Origin: Incurvaria masculella
Taxonomy: Eukaryota > Arthropoda > Insecta > Lepidoptera > Incurvariidae
Length of the DNA: 64,000 nt
Assembly: GCA_946894095.1 (NCBI GenBank)
Contig: OX335650.1
Span: 1,798,001-1,862,000, forward strand
Reading direction: 5' to 3'
Part shown: positions 11,123 to 21,736 of the stretch, one piece after another
Position numbering within the stretch: the stretch's first letter is position 1
Layout of the letters: each line of letters opens with the position of its first letter
The notes under the pieces: generated by a model
Seen by the model: only the letters and a program-made list of their open reading frames with translations
Databases searched by the model: none
Told to the model about the DNA's origin: nothing
Translations under genes and position numbers: made by a program

Positions 11123-11825
11123 TAAGAATTTCAACCAATTGTTTTTGGCAAACAACAATTGATTTTAACATTCACTAGCCACTCACGATTTAAGAATTTT
11201 AAAATAATTTGGCCATTTCATGGAAAATAAATTGTTTTGACCGCCACAAGTTTGGAGATTACTTTTATACAGAATGATAGCGGACGTATGGTCCAAACAT
11301 AAACGATGTATTTTAATAATACAAACAAATTAATACATTTTAGCTGTTGCGATACTGGGGCCCAAAACACAGACGTTCGCCCCATGTATTTCGAAAAGGA
11401 TAGATATCCTGTGTCGGTTCACACTTCCGAGTTATTTTCCCGACGAAAGCTAAAATAATTTATAACGATATGAATAAATGTAAATAATTAATTTTATGTT
11501 TGTAAACAGTTACCGTACTTTATCATAGAGTGCCCATAATTAGGTCCGTATATACAGCCAAGCTGAGGAGAAATCTAAACAAAGCGATAATTCCACGAAA
11601 CTTTCCGTCGTGTCTGTCCGAAAAGTGAACATCTGTGCAGGACATTTGGATCGTTGTTATTGTTTTCTTTTCAAAATTTCATATTTTAAATCGCGGTGAA
11701 GGCAATAAATAAAGCATGTACAATATTATTTTGCCGCATTTTCATCAAATGTATCATACATGTAGTGCAAAGTAGGTATTAAGTAAATATACTTTTTCAT
11801 ACTAAGCATGTACGTCGCTTATTCC
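11123..11825. other. Mostly featureless; one short repeat match at 11258-11310
   Basis: Positions 11258-11310 (ACTTTTATACAGAATGATAG then CGGACGTATGGTCCAAAC) resemble the left terminal arm of the palindrome at 25025-25255. This suggests a decayed relative. I see no matching right arm. The rest shows nothing I can identify. Confidence 0.35.
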
Positions 11826-11984
11826 AAGGAATGTGACATGTATGTATTTACAATCGACCGTGAAGCAAGGACACATTAATTGAAGAAAGATCCCTAGAAA
11901 TAATTTCCTTTTACAGGGATCTTTCTTTAATAATTGTGTCCTTGCTTCACGGTCGACTAAACATAAATACATGTCACTTTCCTT
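11826..11984. mobile_element. Foldback MITE with about 70-bp arms
   Basis: The left arm 11826-11895 and right arm 11915-11984 are near-perfect inverted copies around a loop of about 20 bases. Both arms contain CCGTGAAGCAAGGACACA or its complement. Transcribed, it would form a long hairpin. The outer 50 bases recur at 15006-15055 next to a tRNA-like sequence. Confidence 0.8.
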
Positions 11985-12267
11985 TAAAGTAGATATTTCC
12001 TGCGAGTCTCTGGTGTCTACTTATACTTTGTTTATATAAGAGGAAATCTGTAATTGGCAAAATATTTTAGCTCCTGAATGTTGCTTGCTTGTGATGTGTG
12101 TGATTACTTGTGACTTGATTTCCCAAATAAAATAAAACACTTATAACATCTCGCCTCTTCATCGGAGGGGTAAGCAGAGATGATATAGTGCATATGGTAT
12201 GATCACAGCATACTTCTCAGCTTCGTTTACAGGCACTAATATTTTCATAAATGAATCATTTCATATT

Positions 12268-12678
12268 GAGCGGCTCGTAGCCTGTGGCACGGGGACTTGC
12301 CTAGCATAGCAGAGGTCTGGGTTCGAATCCTTGCCCCGTGCACTACTTTCTTTCTCTTTTTGCGTTGGATAAGTGCATTTCGTCACGAATGCGAGCTGCT
12401 CCATGGTTCGGAATCCATGTAAAACTGTAGATCCCCTTAACCCACTAGGTGGCAGGGTTTAAGCCCGCCCGGGCTGGTACCATCGCATTGGATGAAAAGA
12501 TGGTCGAAGCGGCTTTGAAAAATTGTCCGAGTTTTCCATCCAGTTCAATGTAGCCGTGCTCATAAAGGAAAGGTCCTGGCATGGCACCTAATTCCTTCGG
12601 AAATGTGTCGTATTAGGCTAATATCATAACGGTAGTTGTGTGGTACTAGCCATCCATGTCAGGTTGCATAAAAAAAAC
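12268..12678 (+). mobile_element. tRNA-headed SINE, full length
   Basis: The head carries an A-box-like block (CTCGTAGCCTGTGGC) and B box GGTTCGAATCC about 50 bases later, the internal promoter layout of tRNA-derived SINEs. The shared body (TGGTTCGGAATCCATGTAAA, CACTAGGTGGCAGGG, CATCGCATTGGATGAAAAGA) follows. The tail is CCATCCATGTCAGGTTGCAT then A8. Length is about 410 bp. Confidence 0.88.
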
Positions 12679-13042
12679 ATGATCTACGATTCCTTGCCAC
12701 GCATCTGAACCTTGTTAAATTGTATTTATACATATTGTACAAAATACAAGAAATTGTTACGCATTTGGCCGTGAATTAATGCTTCAAAATTACCATTCTT
12801 CTTTGTGCCATTTCCTCTAAGGCATTCGGGGAGTGGATAGATTTCTACTCGGAAAGTTGAGAGGTATGTAAAATCTTGTCTTTGAATTTATTCTCGTTTG
12901 AACCAGTGTATTATGGTATGAATGTACACACTTTGTTTTTGTGAACAAATTTTCTTATATTTGTAAAGAATTCGATGCATTAACATGTTTCGGCAATAAA
13001 AGGCGTTCTCATCTTAAAAAAACCTACTATGACTTTTCTGGA
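12679..13042. other. No recognisable feature
   Basis: AT-rich spacer between oppositely oriented SINE copies. Confidence 0.5.
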
Positions 13043-13180
13043 TTTTTTTTTTATGCGACCTGACATGGATGGCTAATACCACACGACTACCATTATGATA
13101 TTAGCCCAATTCACCACATTCCCGAAGGAATTAGGTGCCATGCCTGGGCCTTCCCTTTATGAGCACGGCTACATTGAACT
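13043..13180 (-). mobile_element. SINE 3'-end fragment, tandem to the next copy
   Basis: This is the last ~135 bases of the tRNA-type SINE (T-run then ATGCGACCTGACATGGATGG on the plus strand). It stops at ACATTGAAC, and the poly(T) of a complete copy begins at once. The arrangement is a head-truncated copy joined to a full copy in the same orientation. Confidence 0.85.
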
Positions 13181-13590
13181 TTTTTTTTATGCGACCTGAC
13201 ATGGATGGCTAATACCACACAAGTACCGTTATGATATTAGCCCAATACACCACATTCCCGAAGGAATTAGGTGCCATGCCAGGACCTTCCCTTTATGAGC
13301 ACGGCTACATTGAACTGGATGGAAAACACGGACAATTTTTCATTGCCGCTTCGACCATCTTTTCATCCAATGCGATGGTACCAACCCGGGCGGGCTTTAG
13401 CCCTACCACCAAGTAGGGGAAGGGGACCTACAGTTTTACATGGATTCCGAACCATGGAGCAGCTCGCAATCGTAACGAAATGCACTTATCGAGCTTTGAA
13501 AGAGAAAGACAGTGGTGGAAGTCGAAATTGAACCCAGGCCTCTGGTACGCTAGGCCAGTCCCCGCGCCACTAGGCTACGAGCCGCTCAAA
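13181..13590 (-). mobile_element. tRNA-headed SINE, full length
   Basis: Minus-strand copy whose head, at 13530-13590, reads GAGCGGCTCGTAGCCTAGTG. The complete shared body and tail follow, ending in A8-9 (T-run at 13181). It is one of the least diverged copies. Confidence 0.9.
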
Positions 13591-13743
13591 ACCCGCAATT
13601 CAGCGGTTCCAGACATTTAAAATATGTAGAATTTGCCCTCTTTTTTCTCACCTTAAAAGTAAAATATAAAAACCGCTCTTAGTGAATATTCTCACCCTAA
13701 AAGACAGCTATTGTAAATAAAAAATAAAAAAAGTACCAAACTA

Positions 13744-13928
13744 CTGAACCGACTTTGATAAAAAAAACTATGGGACCAACTAGGAAGTATACCCTTTCAA
13801 ACAAAAAAAAAAGAATTTTCCAAATCGGTTTAGGCGTTTTCGAGTAATCGGGGAACATACGTTAAAAATATATATACCTATTCCGACGAATTGAGAACCT
13901 CCTCTTTTTTCGGAAGTCGGTTAAAAAG
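13744..13928 (+). repeat. GAAGTCGGTTAAAAA repeat family, partial copy
   Basis: The end matches copy 1 (CGACGAATTGAGAACCTCCT, then GAAGTCGGTTAAAAAG). The start ACCGACTTTGAT at 13749 is an inverted form of the end motif. The middle is diverged. Confidence 0.5.
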
Positions 13929-14690
13929 ATGTGTGCGTTTGTTCTGAACTTGTTTCTGAGAATGTCAATCCTGGAATGGTAAGAAATTTGTTACTTACAA
14001 GAAGATCATGTGTTTCCTCTTTTGTGTATGTTGGAAATATACTACTATGTTACTATACTACATATTTAAAGTCAGGAAAGTCTATTATTTAATTTATTCT
14101 GTTTAACTTCAGCAGAGGTGAAAAGATAAACACATTTTTATTTCTACCTAAAAACTTTAACTTTAATAGTGAGAGATAATTACGTTAATTTTTAAACTTC
14201 TAGCTGCAGGACCCGGTTCCGCCCGAATAAAAAATCAACTAAAAAGTTCAGTTACCGTCCGACCCATAAACTATCTATTATGTAATAATAGTCGATCCGT
14301 TGCTGCCCAACAAACAAACAAACCTACATATGGCATTTATTAATATGGATCAATAAGGATGATGATAGTTTGCTGCTAAATATATACTTTTTGTTAATTT
14401 ATCAAGAAAACCTCATTACAAATGGTTGTAATATCTGTTCACATGTCGAAAACAAGACTATGGCTTGCTGTTGTATAGAACTGTTTAAATTATCACACGA
14501 AAATCCTATTGTAGTATTACCGGAAAACACAACATCTAAAGATGTCACGATTTGAAGCGTGTATGGTGGTCACACAGACGGGCGGTCGCACGCACACAGA
14601 CACAATGTACGCGGCTAATAATACGCGTCAGCTACCCCAGTCCATCAGGAACATCGAGTGAGGAACGACAGGAGTGAAGACTGAAACTCA
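13929..14690. other. Mostly unassigned; possible Helitron 3' end at 14200-14230
   Basis: CTAGCTGCAGGACCCGGTTC followed by CGCCCG at about 14203 resembles, in inverted orientation, the Helitron 3' ends at 21494 and 51718. No 5' end is evident. The rest has no supported feature. Confidence 0.3.
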
Positions 14691-14900
14691 TTACATACAC
14701 TGACAGTGGCACCGGTCGGTCAGTTCGCTACGAATACGGGACGCAAAACATCGAACGTTCGTCGCACTAAATAGCGCCCTGCGCAGTTCTTACTTGCCGT
14801 TGGAACTCGAGAACATCACGGGAGTTACAATGTAAGTGTAAGTAAATTCGCTCGCCGGGTAAACAGTCAAGTGAGGGATTAAATCTGACGTTTATTTGCA
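14690..14900 (+). repeat. Repeat shared with 61210-61390 (possible LINE 5' UTR fragment)
   Basis: The segments GTTCGTCGCACTAAATAGC, AACTCGAGAACATCA and GATTAAATCTGACGTTTA occur in the same order at 61270-61390. GTCAGTTCGC at 14718 resembles an insect initiator. An ATG followed by TAAGTGTAAG at 14829 could be mistaken for a start exon with donor, but the match to the other locus makes a repeat more likely. Confidence 0.5.
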
Positions 14901-15005
14901 CTTCATACCATAATAATTGGAAAATAATAATAATAAAGCAAATTATGCAACATTATGGAAAAAAAAGTTTTTATACTTACTAAATGTTGAAACTAGATTG
15001 CTAGC

Positions 15006-15055
15006 AAGGAATGTGATATGTATGGATGTATAATCATCCGTGAAGCAAGGACAAA
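15006..15055. repeat. Half of the foldback terminus seen at 11826
   Basis: AAGGAATGTGATATGTATGG then CCGTGAAGCAAGGACA repeats the outer part of the arm of the foldback at 11826-11984. No inverted partner is present. A tRNA-like sequence follows immediately. Confidence 0.65.
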
Positions 15056-15070
15056 AGAACTACTTTACTA

Positions 15071-15141
15071 CTGCAAGGCTGGACCCGAACCAGCAAAACA
15101 TACCGTTCGCGGGTATTGCGTCTACCAATTTCGCCACCGGC
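15071..15141 (-). other. tRNA-Leu-like sequence (tRNA-derived head or pseudogene)
   Basis: On the minus strand GGCGAAATTGGTAGACGC resembles the D-arm and A box of bacterial or organellar tRNA-Leu. It is followed by ATACC-CGCGAAC-GGTAT (a 5-bp stem with a 7-base loop, like an anticodon arm) and GCTGG-TTCGGGT-CCAGC (a perfect T-arm with B box GGTTCGGGTCC). The acceptor ends do not pair and position 33 is not U, so it is not a functional tRNA gene. It could be a SINE head or a tRNA pseudogene. Confidence 0.5.
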
Positions 15142-15182
15142 TGTATACCTGTATACTTTGGAATTCTCCTACGGTCCCTCCT

Positions 15183-15612
15183 CAAATCAAATCAAATCAA
15201 ATCAAAATATTTTTATTCGCAGTGATTACATTACAATATTAAGATTTTGCATAACAGATTATAATATTGATACCAATCATGTGAATTCGTCGTTTTACAC
15301 AATAATATTAAAATAACTTAAATCGTAGAAAGTTTTATCAAGCAACCATGTACCTAACTTCTTTTTAAATGTTATGTTAGTTTCTTCTCGCAAGTCTCTT
15401 GGTAGCTTATTGTACATATTAATACTATTGAAGTGGACACCCTTCTCAAATTGATGTTGAGTGTGCAGCTTGCTGGATCACATTTTTATTTCTCGTCGAA
15501 TATCCGTGTTCAAAATTATTATATAATTCCGGGTAATTTCTCACATAAAAAATAGTTTTTTGTACGTACACATCATACATAGTATGCAATTCCTCCTGTT
15601 ATCAATACCTCG
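15183..15612 (-). mobile_element. LINE 3'-end fragment with (TTTGA)n tail
   Basis: On the minus strand the fragment runs toward a tail of five TTTGA units (TCAAA repeats at 15183-15205). The part at 15340-15500 carries decayed codons resembling the C-terminal end of Jockey/CR1-type ORF2, with several stops. Only the last ~430 bases remain. Confidence 0.6.
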
Positions 15613-16209
15613 TACTAACAGTGTTTACAATTAGACCTGCATACATTTATTTCACGCTTCATCTGCGTTACGAACATTGACTGCAAAGATTGAACATTCA
15701 AACATAAATGACTGGCCGGCACTACCGTCTGTCACCACTCCCGTCCTATCTTACTCTATGCTCAGGAAACACCAACTGAACGCACGTGTACATAATATCA
15801 CCGAAACAATAAAAAGTTATGCCGCACGAAATTGCCTACATTATTGGGCAGGCACAGCCCTAGCAATATACACCGAAATTGTGTCTAAGAACACCGCACT
15901 GTTATAATGTGCGGATAAAGTTACTATCAATGTAGCTCCAGTTGACGGTGCTTAGCGAAAATAGGTAATTAATATTCTCGCATTTGCTCGGCTCCCGACA
16001 GCGACACGATGGCGTATGTAACTTTACAGAGCTCGTACCTATTCAGGATAACGACGCGATTATACCTTTACTGCTATCGACTACAATTCGAGAGAAAGTG
16101 TCCTTTCAACTGTTGCTTCAGGTTTATTTGTTCTCATCATCTCGACACGTGTTTTTGAATGGGGAAGAAATTTTAAAGCCATTGTACATGGCGTGTGAGC
16201 TGCCATAAC
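15613..16209. other. No recognisable feature
   Basis: Short open frames at 15677-15907 and 15984-16208 carry no recognisable domain and show no splice context that would support them. Confidence 0.4.
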
Positions 16210-16375
16210 TTAGCCCCGGTTGCACGAAGAAACGGCTGAGTTAATCAATGTTCAAACACGTCACTTTTAATGAACCGCATAGAGTTCCTTCCATACTGTC
16301 CACACAAAGTGACGTGTTTGATCATACTTTGACGTTGATTTTGATTTTTTTGTTCTTTAGTGCACTCGGCCCTTA
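16210..16375. mobile_element. Short MITE with TTA target duplication
   Basis: TTA at 16210-16212 and 16373-16375 flanks imperfect terminal repeats (GCCCCGGTTGCAC on the left, the complement of GTGCACTCGGCC on the right). A second inner inverted pair shares AAACACGTCACTTT. A 3-bp TTA duplication fits PIF/Harbinger; TA alone would fit Tc1/mariner. Confidence 0.6.
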
Positions 16376-17295
16376 GACATGTGAAAACTCCGTGTCGCTT
16401 TCAGTCCTGGCAAGTTTTTGTGGAGAGATGAAAAGGTGGGTCTGGTCTTGAAACCCAGGGCCACCTATATGTTTTATATGTGTTACTTCGTTGGAAAAAC
16501 TCGTTAGTGAGATATATACTTCATGTGTTTTTGACACATCTAGTGCCATGCTAACTAGCTTCTATTCATCTGTATTGCATTTGTTGGCATGTGAAAATTT
16601 GTAGAATGGCGCTAGGTCGCCACATTTTATTTTCAGATTATAAATAAAAGATGTGATAAATAAAAGATCATAGTTACGTTGACATAACCGACATTAGGTT
16701 TGGAATAAAAACACGCTTTTGTGTGTCTTCTTTAAAAGTAATTGAACAGAACTACGCTTGCAATGAAATATTATAGGTTACATTGCTTTATGTTCCACGA
16801 TCTAATTTCATATCCTGTTTTTTATTTTGTTATTTGTATAATAATTTATTTTTATTTCACATGCTATCTGACAGGTTCGAGAGCTCTATTAGGTCAGGTC
16901 GCTTTCCACATGTCGCCTTTCTTGAAAGGTAAACAGTATTCATCTTCCTCGGCTGTTTTACTTCAAATCACACTTCAATAGTCTTCAAAATAATAAATTT
17001 AAAATGGCGTCTTTTCAGATATATGGGTGCCTGTCCATAAATACCATGCTTGTAATTTAGCCCTGTAACTGTACTATAAGAGCTTTTATAGCTATAGATT
17101 TATTTTATTTTATAGATTCAGCCCGGACTGATATTGCAACTATAAAAGCGGCGCTTACAACTGCTAATAGGCTCCGTCGTTTTATCTAAGGAATGCTAGC
17201 ATGGCCCAGGGCAGTAACTGGTAGCAACGGAATTTAGCATGGTAAATTTGGTCCTGAAACCCCGGTGACATATGCGTGAGGACATAAGAAGACCT
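16376..17295. other. No recognisable feature
   Basis: AT-rich sequence with no supported gene. The 79-residue open frame at 16742-16981 has hydrophobic stretches but no family features. Confidence 0.4.
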
Positions 17296-17537
17296 GGGGG
17301 TCCATTCAGGTAAGAGTGAGTTCGAGTTCGGGAGTGAGTTAACCTAAAAATAGCTGGGAAATATAATATTATTTAAATAACGGAACCGTTATTTATACTT
17401 CCGACGTATTTACGGGACGGACCAGATTTTTATCTAACTGTAATGATGTTCAAGAAGTGTGGAAACATTACTATTAAAAAAAGTGAGTTGATATTTAGTG
17501 ACGAATTCGAACTCACTCTTTCCCTGAATGGACCCCC
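17296..17537. mobile_element. MITE with about 35-bp terminal inverted repeats
   Basis: GGGGGTCCATTCAGGTAAGA and GAGTGAGTTCGA on the left are matched in inverted orientation by TCGAACTCACTCTTTCCCTG and AATGGACCCCC on the right. The 240-bp unit has no coding capacity. The superfamily is not determined. Confidence 0.75.
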
Positions 17538-17689
17538 TGTGCTTGAAGAATGAAGTTATTCCGGTCACTGTCGGTTGACCGAACGTTATTGAGTGACCAG
17601 GGGAAATGAACCCTGGACTCGTCTTAATAAGTCAGCACGACCCGTCCCTACGTGGCTAGGTCGCCCGTATGAGTCTAATCAATCACAAT

Positions 17690-17840
17690 GAGTGTTCAAC
17701 CGAGCTCCCCGCACCCCGCAGCCCGCAGCCAGCACCCAGCACCGAGCCCCGCCGACGCAGGCAGCGCTCGCGAACACGCCGAATTAATTGAATGAATAAT
17801 TCGAAGTAATCTCGGTACGAGACGGCGCGCGACGTGCTTA
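17690..17840. promoter_or_regulatory. GC-rich island of unknown role
   Basis: A cytosine-rich block (CCCCGCACCCCGCAGCCCGC and similar) stands out from AT-rich surroundings. No ORF or splice context is convincing. It may be a regulatory or promoter region, or the relic of a repeat. Confidence 0.25.
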
Positions 17841-17991
17841 CGTACGTAGTAAAATTCAAAGTTATAGTGGATATCGAGAGATTCTGATGATTACACTTTC
17901 CATGGGTCAAATTATGTTAGAAGAACGACAGCTGGTCGCGCCAAGCGGGATTTGGATATGGAATAAGAATCCTAAGGTCCTTTTCACCTAA

Positions 17992-18112
17992 GGCTGATTA
18001 GCTTAATCGCCACATATCAAGGGCCTTTCTTAGCAGCTTACAGTCAATACCAGTGCAAGATCAGCACTTCATTTAATAAAGGCCCTTTAAGTGTCGATTA
18101 AAATAAATCAAC
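17992..18112. repeat. Small inverted-repeat element
   Basis: GCTGATTAGCTTAATCGCCA..ATCAAGGGCCTTT at 17993-18030 is matched in inverted orientation by AAAGGCCCTTTAAGTGTCGA..AATAAATCAACC at 18080-18112. The arms are about 40 bp and imperfect. Confidence 0.55.
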
Positions 18113-18565
18113 CACTTGGATGAAAATCAGGCTAAGCGTCGTATCAATGCAGCTGAAAAACGTGAAGAGGCTTTGTTGATATTGTTTGGAAATAAACAAC
18201 GAATTAGTGATAAAATAATAGCAAAGAAAAGGACAATGACCATTCTTCTATGGGCAAGAAAACCGGTGCCAAACTTAATGCAATACCTGGTAATCAAATT
18301 CAAAAATTCAGATCTGTTTTACACATTTAGACCAAATGTTATATATAATATTAACTGTTTTTACCGTAAGCTGTTGATATAGATTTTTGAATGTGGACCA
18401 AATCAATTCCAATCATTGTAATGGTAAGGATTTTTTTTTTAAAGAAAGGATGTCTGAGGGACGCTGTCCGTGACGCCAGTTGTGACGTATGGTTAAGTGA
18501 ATGCCATGCGGATATCAGTCGGTGAGCGGGGCCGGGTCCTCAACCATACGTCACAAGATGGGTAC
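18113..18565. other. Unassigned, with a 15-bp-stem hairpin at 18480-18556
   Basis: TTGTGACGTATGGTT at 18480-18494 and its exact complement at 18542-18556 enclose a GC-rich 47-base loop. The right arm stops next to the truncated LINE start. The 88-residue open frame at 18116-18382 is Lys/Arg-rich at its start but not recognised. Confidence 0.45.
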
Positions 18566-19545
18566 TAATTCCTAATAATCGTGCAGATTGATAACATAAA
18601 GAGCAGTCCAAAACCCATCATTTTTGGCGTCCCACAGGGTTCCATAATCGGCCCATTACTTTTTTTGATTTATGTTAATGACATCCATAAAATAGGCCTC
18701 TCTGGTAACCTAACCTTATACGCTGACGACACGAGTCTGTTTTATTCTTTTTTGATTGTTTCTTTATTTTAAGATGCAGTAACGCAGGCTCAGCTAGACC
18801 TAAACATATTGAACACATATTTTCTACAAAATTTATTAACTATTAATACAAATAAAACATCCTATATGATTCTCGCTGCAAAAAACAAGGTAATACATAC
18901 TCACAGTCCCTTGAAAATAAATGACCAGATCCTAAATAAAACATATAAAGAAAAATATCTTGGACTTATACTGGATAAGGACTTATCTTGGCGGGAACAT
19001 ATCAAACATGTTATCTCAAAAATAACACCACTAACTGGAGCACTACGACGCATTTCCGGCATTATCCCCGAGCAGACAAGACGAAATATATATTATTCAC
19101 TTGTATACCCCCACTTACAGTACCTTGTCCCTGTGTGGGGAACCGCCGCTCATTCAATAATTCATGATTTACAAATAGCTCAAAATAAAATTATCAAAGT
19201 CCTCTTTCAATACGATCGCCTCACACACACTAACACCCTATACAAAGAAACAAAATTAATAAACATAACTCAAATGTATAAATCCGACACATGCATATTT
19301 AATAAGCTTCCAAATGAAATAAAAAACCTAGAGTCCGATGACATTTTCAAGACAGCTGTTAAAAAATATTTTGCTAATAACTTAGACTAACTTTCTCATA
19401 CTTTATATTTATATTAAGGTTCTAACTATTAATTAATTGTATTGTAACCGCAACGCAACAACGCAACATACTAATACTAAATTTAATGTTTCTCATATAA
19501 GTGAATGTAATGTTCTTTTGGGAAATAAAATATTCTTTAACCTGA
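18566..19545 (+). mobile_element. 5'-truncated LINE (Jockey/CR1-like)
   Basis: The coding part begins mid-RT at about 18572, ends at 19390, and is followed by a short 3' UTR with AATAAA near 19525 (GGGAAATAAAATATTC). ORF1, endonuclease and the early RT are missing. It belongs to a different lineage from the LINE at 305-2308 by protein sequence and tail. Confidence 0.75.
18581..19390 (+). pseudogene. LINE reverse transcriptase, C-terminal part with one in-frame stop
   Basis: GVPQGSIIGP (residues 16-25 from 18581) and the catalytic YADD (47-50) identify the RT core. A TAA at 18770-18772 interrupts the frame, and the same frame resumes at once. From 18809 it runs 193 residues to 19390, with KEKYLGLILDKDLSW and, near the end, IFNKLPNEIKNLES. 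One nonsense change and no frameshift over about 800 bases implies a fairly recent insertion. Enzymatic function is excluded by truncation. Confidence 0.8.
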
Positions 19546-19636
19546 ATACGAACGACGACACTGAGAAGTGTTACGCGCATTGACTCTAAAGCCGGAAAAA
19601 ACAAGGTTCGATACGGTACCCCTGGTGATGATGTCT

Positions 19637-19888
19637 GGAGCACGTGGTTAGGCGGCGATCGGCGCCTGCCCCGCAGTTCGAGCGGCTAGGTCCCCTCAGC
19701 TGCAGACGCACCACAGGTCGAGTCGATGGAGGACCCCACTCGGACTCAGGGCTGAAGGGCCTGGAGCACGTGGTCGGGCGGCGGATGGTGCCTGGCCCCG
19801 CGCGGCGAAATTCGAGCGGCTCGGTGTGTCCTCAGTGGTGGACGCACCGCACCACAGGGTGAGTCGTTGGAGGAGCCCATTCCAAGGA
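19637..19888. repeat. Two tandem units of about 126 bp, GC-rich
   Basis: GGAGCACGTGGT(T/C)(A/G)GGCGGC begins at 19637 and again at 19763. The units share CGAGCGGCT and GACGCACC and differ by substitutions and small indels. The origin is not recognised; an open frame across it (19644-19862) has no family features. Confidence 0.6.
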
Positions 19889-19959
19889 ACACAGGGTTGG
19901 CGCCGAAGACACGGAGGGCGCGGCTGTGATCCACATCCTCATCATTCTCGAAAAAAATG

Positions 19960-20012
19960 AGTGCCATGCCAGGACCTTCCCTCGCGCCCCTTAGCTACAA
20001 ACCGTTCAGAAA
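19960..20012 (-). mobile_element. SINE fragment
   Basis: GTGCCATGCCAGGACCTTCC joined directly to a degenerate head end (CTTAGCTACAAACCGTTC). The body between them is deleted. Confidence 0.5.
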
Positions 20013-20790
20013 AATATAAGGATTTGGGCTTAACATGTCTAAATGCGAACATAGTTCTGTGCCCGAACCGTATTTTTTACCTGAGAAACATTACGGGGTG
20101 CGTCGCCTTAACACAATAATACTTGGAAACATATGGAGATATTACATAATCAAGATCTCAATTCATTTAATACATTTACATCATCCAATTGTGCACAAAG
20201 TATAGGTTGATTAACTGAGATAATGTCGTTAGCGACACAATAATTGTATTTGGTATCAGTATTTCTAAATAATCAGGCCAACGACAGATCTATCTAGACT
20301 GTTGATCCCACCCTCAGTTGTACCCTTTTATCTTTTTTGTGTTGAATATATAATTTATTAGCTCGTTTCGTAGTAGACTGAGTGCGAAGTGCACAGCTAC
20401 TGATAAATAAATATGAAAAAATAATTACCGATTACCGTGGCTTGTTTAATCGGTGATTTATTCTTGACCAACGATTGCGCACTCTGCCATGAATCATATC
20501 ATCACAAAACAAATGAATAAATTATTAACACCGACTACATTTCACTGTCGTTCCTTTGCGCGGTATAATGTATGTAAGTTTCTTAATTTAAAATATGTTA
20601 CATAAAATGTAAAACTTCGAAGCGTAAACTACTCACCTATGCATTAATTAACTAGTATTTTTAAATTTTATTGCTGAACATTAGGTAACAAGTTGATATG
20701 ATTAACAAAAATGTTGCCATAATTAAGACAATATAGCAATAATACATGCCGTCTAAATACCACACTTTGCGAAGGATAGAGTTATATTCC
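20013..20790. other. No recognisable feature
   Basis: AT-rich, no supported ORF, no palindrome noted. Confidence 0.45.
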
Positions 20791-21338
20791 GGGAGTTCAC
20801 GACATTTTTGGTCACGATAAGGTAAATGGCTGAATCTGGGTTCACATGTTAGAGACCAACCCTCTGATGCTAAATATGTCGGTCTGCCCGTGCCAAGTGG
20901 TTGCGTTTTCTAGATTGGCTATATAAAATAGATGCTGGTATGTACCTGCTGATGAATATACTGATTACCTGGAAACATTGATACCTATTAATTATACAAC
21001 AATAACCAGACGGTTACTTAATTAAATACTTAAATATACCTAAAGTTATATCTGAAACCTAAATCGCCTATAACTACTCAATTCAACCAAAGATTTGTTC
21101 AGTTTTTGTATTGCTAGGCAAGTATGTATTGATACTTTAATGCTTTGTCATTTGCATCCATTTACCTTATCATATGTATTTTTTTGTCACCATAACTACT
21201 TTTTCAGGCGCCTTATATAAGTAACGCAACCACTTGGAACAGGCAGACTGACACATTTAGCTTCAGAAGGTTGTACTTTATCCCGTGAACCCAGTTTCAG
21301 CCATTTACGTTATCGTTACCATTTTTGTCGCGACCTCC
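20791..21338. mobile_element. Long-inverted-repeat MITE, about 550 bp
   Basis: The left arm (about 20792-20930) and right arm (about 21190-21338) are inverted copies sharing GGTAAATGGCTGAA, CTGGGTTCAC and CCAAGTGGTTGCG. The arms are about 130 bp at roughly 80-85 percent identity by eye, with an AT-rich middle. No coding capacity. Confidence 0.75.
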
Positions 21339-21493
21339 TAGTCTATTAGACATGCAGCTGTCATAGCGATGCCAACGCTACTGACTAGAGACGCGAGGTA
21401 AAGTATTGAGGCAGCGGGAACCGGCCATCATTCCGCAGTCGAACTATATTAAATATCTCATATTGCTAGCCCAAACTTTGTGATTTATATATT

Positions 21494-21736
21494 ACTCGCT
21501 GAGGTACCCGGCTCCGCTTGGGTCAATGCCGTTTCGGACTGATGCCGGGCTGATTTTATGTTGTATGAGCTACCCATTCAAACGTTTGAGCCTTTGAGTT
21601 TAATTTTCACCACAAAAGGTAGGTATTGTCCTTCCTCAAGATCTAAACCTAATCCATCTAAATTTCTTAAAAAATGGTTTAGCGGCTTAGGCGTGAAAAC
21701 GTAACAGACCGACAGAATTACTTTCGCATTTATAAT
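21494..21736 (-). mobile_element. Non-autonomous Helitron
   Basis: On the plus strand it opens ACTCGCTGAGGTACCCGGCT, the complement of a Helitron 3' end of the same type as 51510-51718. It closes with TTACTTTCGCATTTATAAT, the complement of the 5' end. No ORF. The terminal CTAG appears as CGAG. Confidence 0.65.

Noticed and set aside
14700..14840. Apparent transcription start, short 5' UTR and ATG with donor (ATGTAAGTG)
   Set aside because: The same blocks occur in order at 61265-61390 next to a LINE 3' end, so a repeat is more likely than a host promoter.
15071..15141. Functional tRNA-Leu gene
   Set aside because: Acceptor ends do not pair, the base before the anticodon is not U, and a repeat end is attached. 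Not a working tRNA.
18116..18382. 88-residue frame with a Lys/Arg-rich start
   Set aside because: Not recognised, AT-rich, no context supporting expression.
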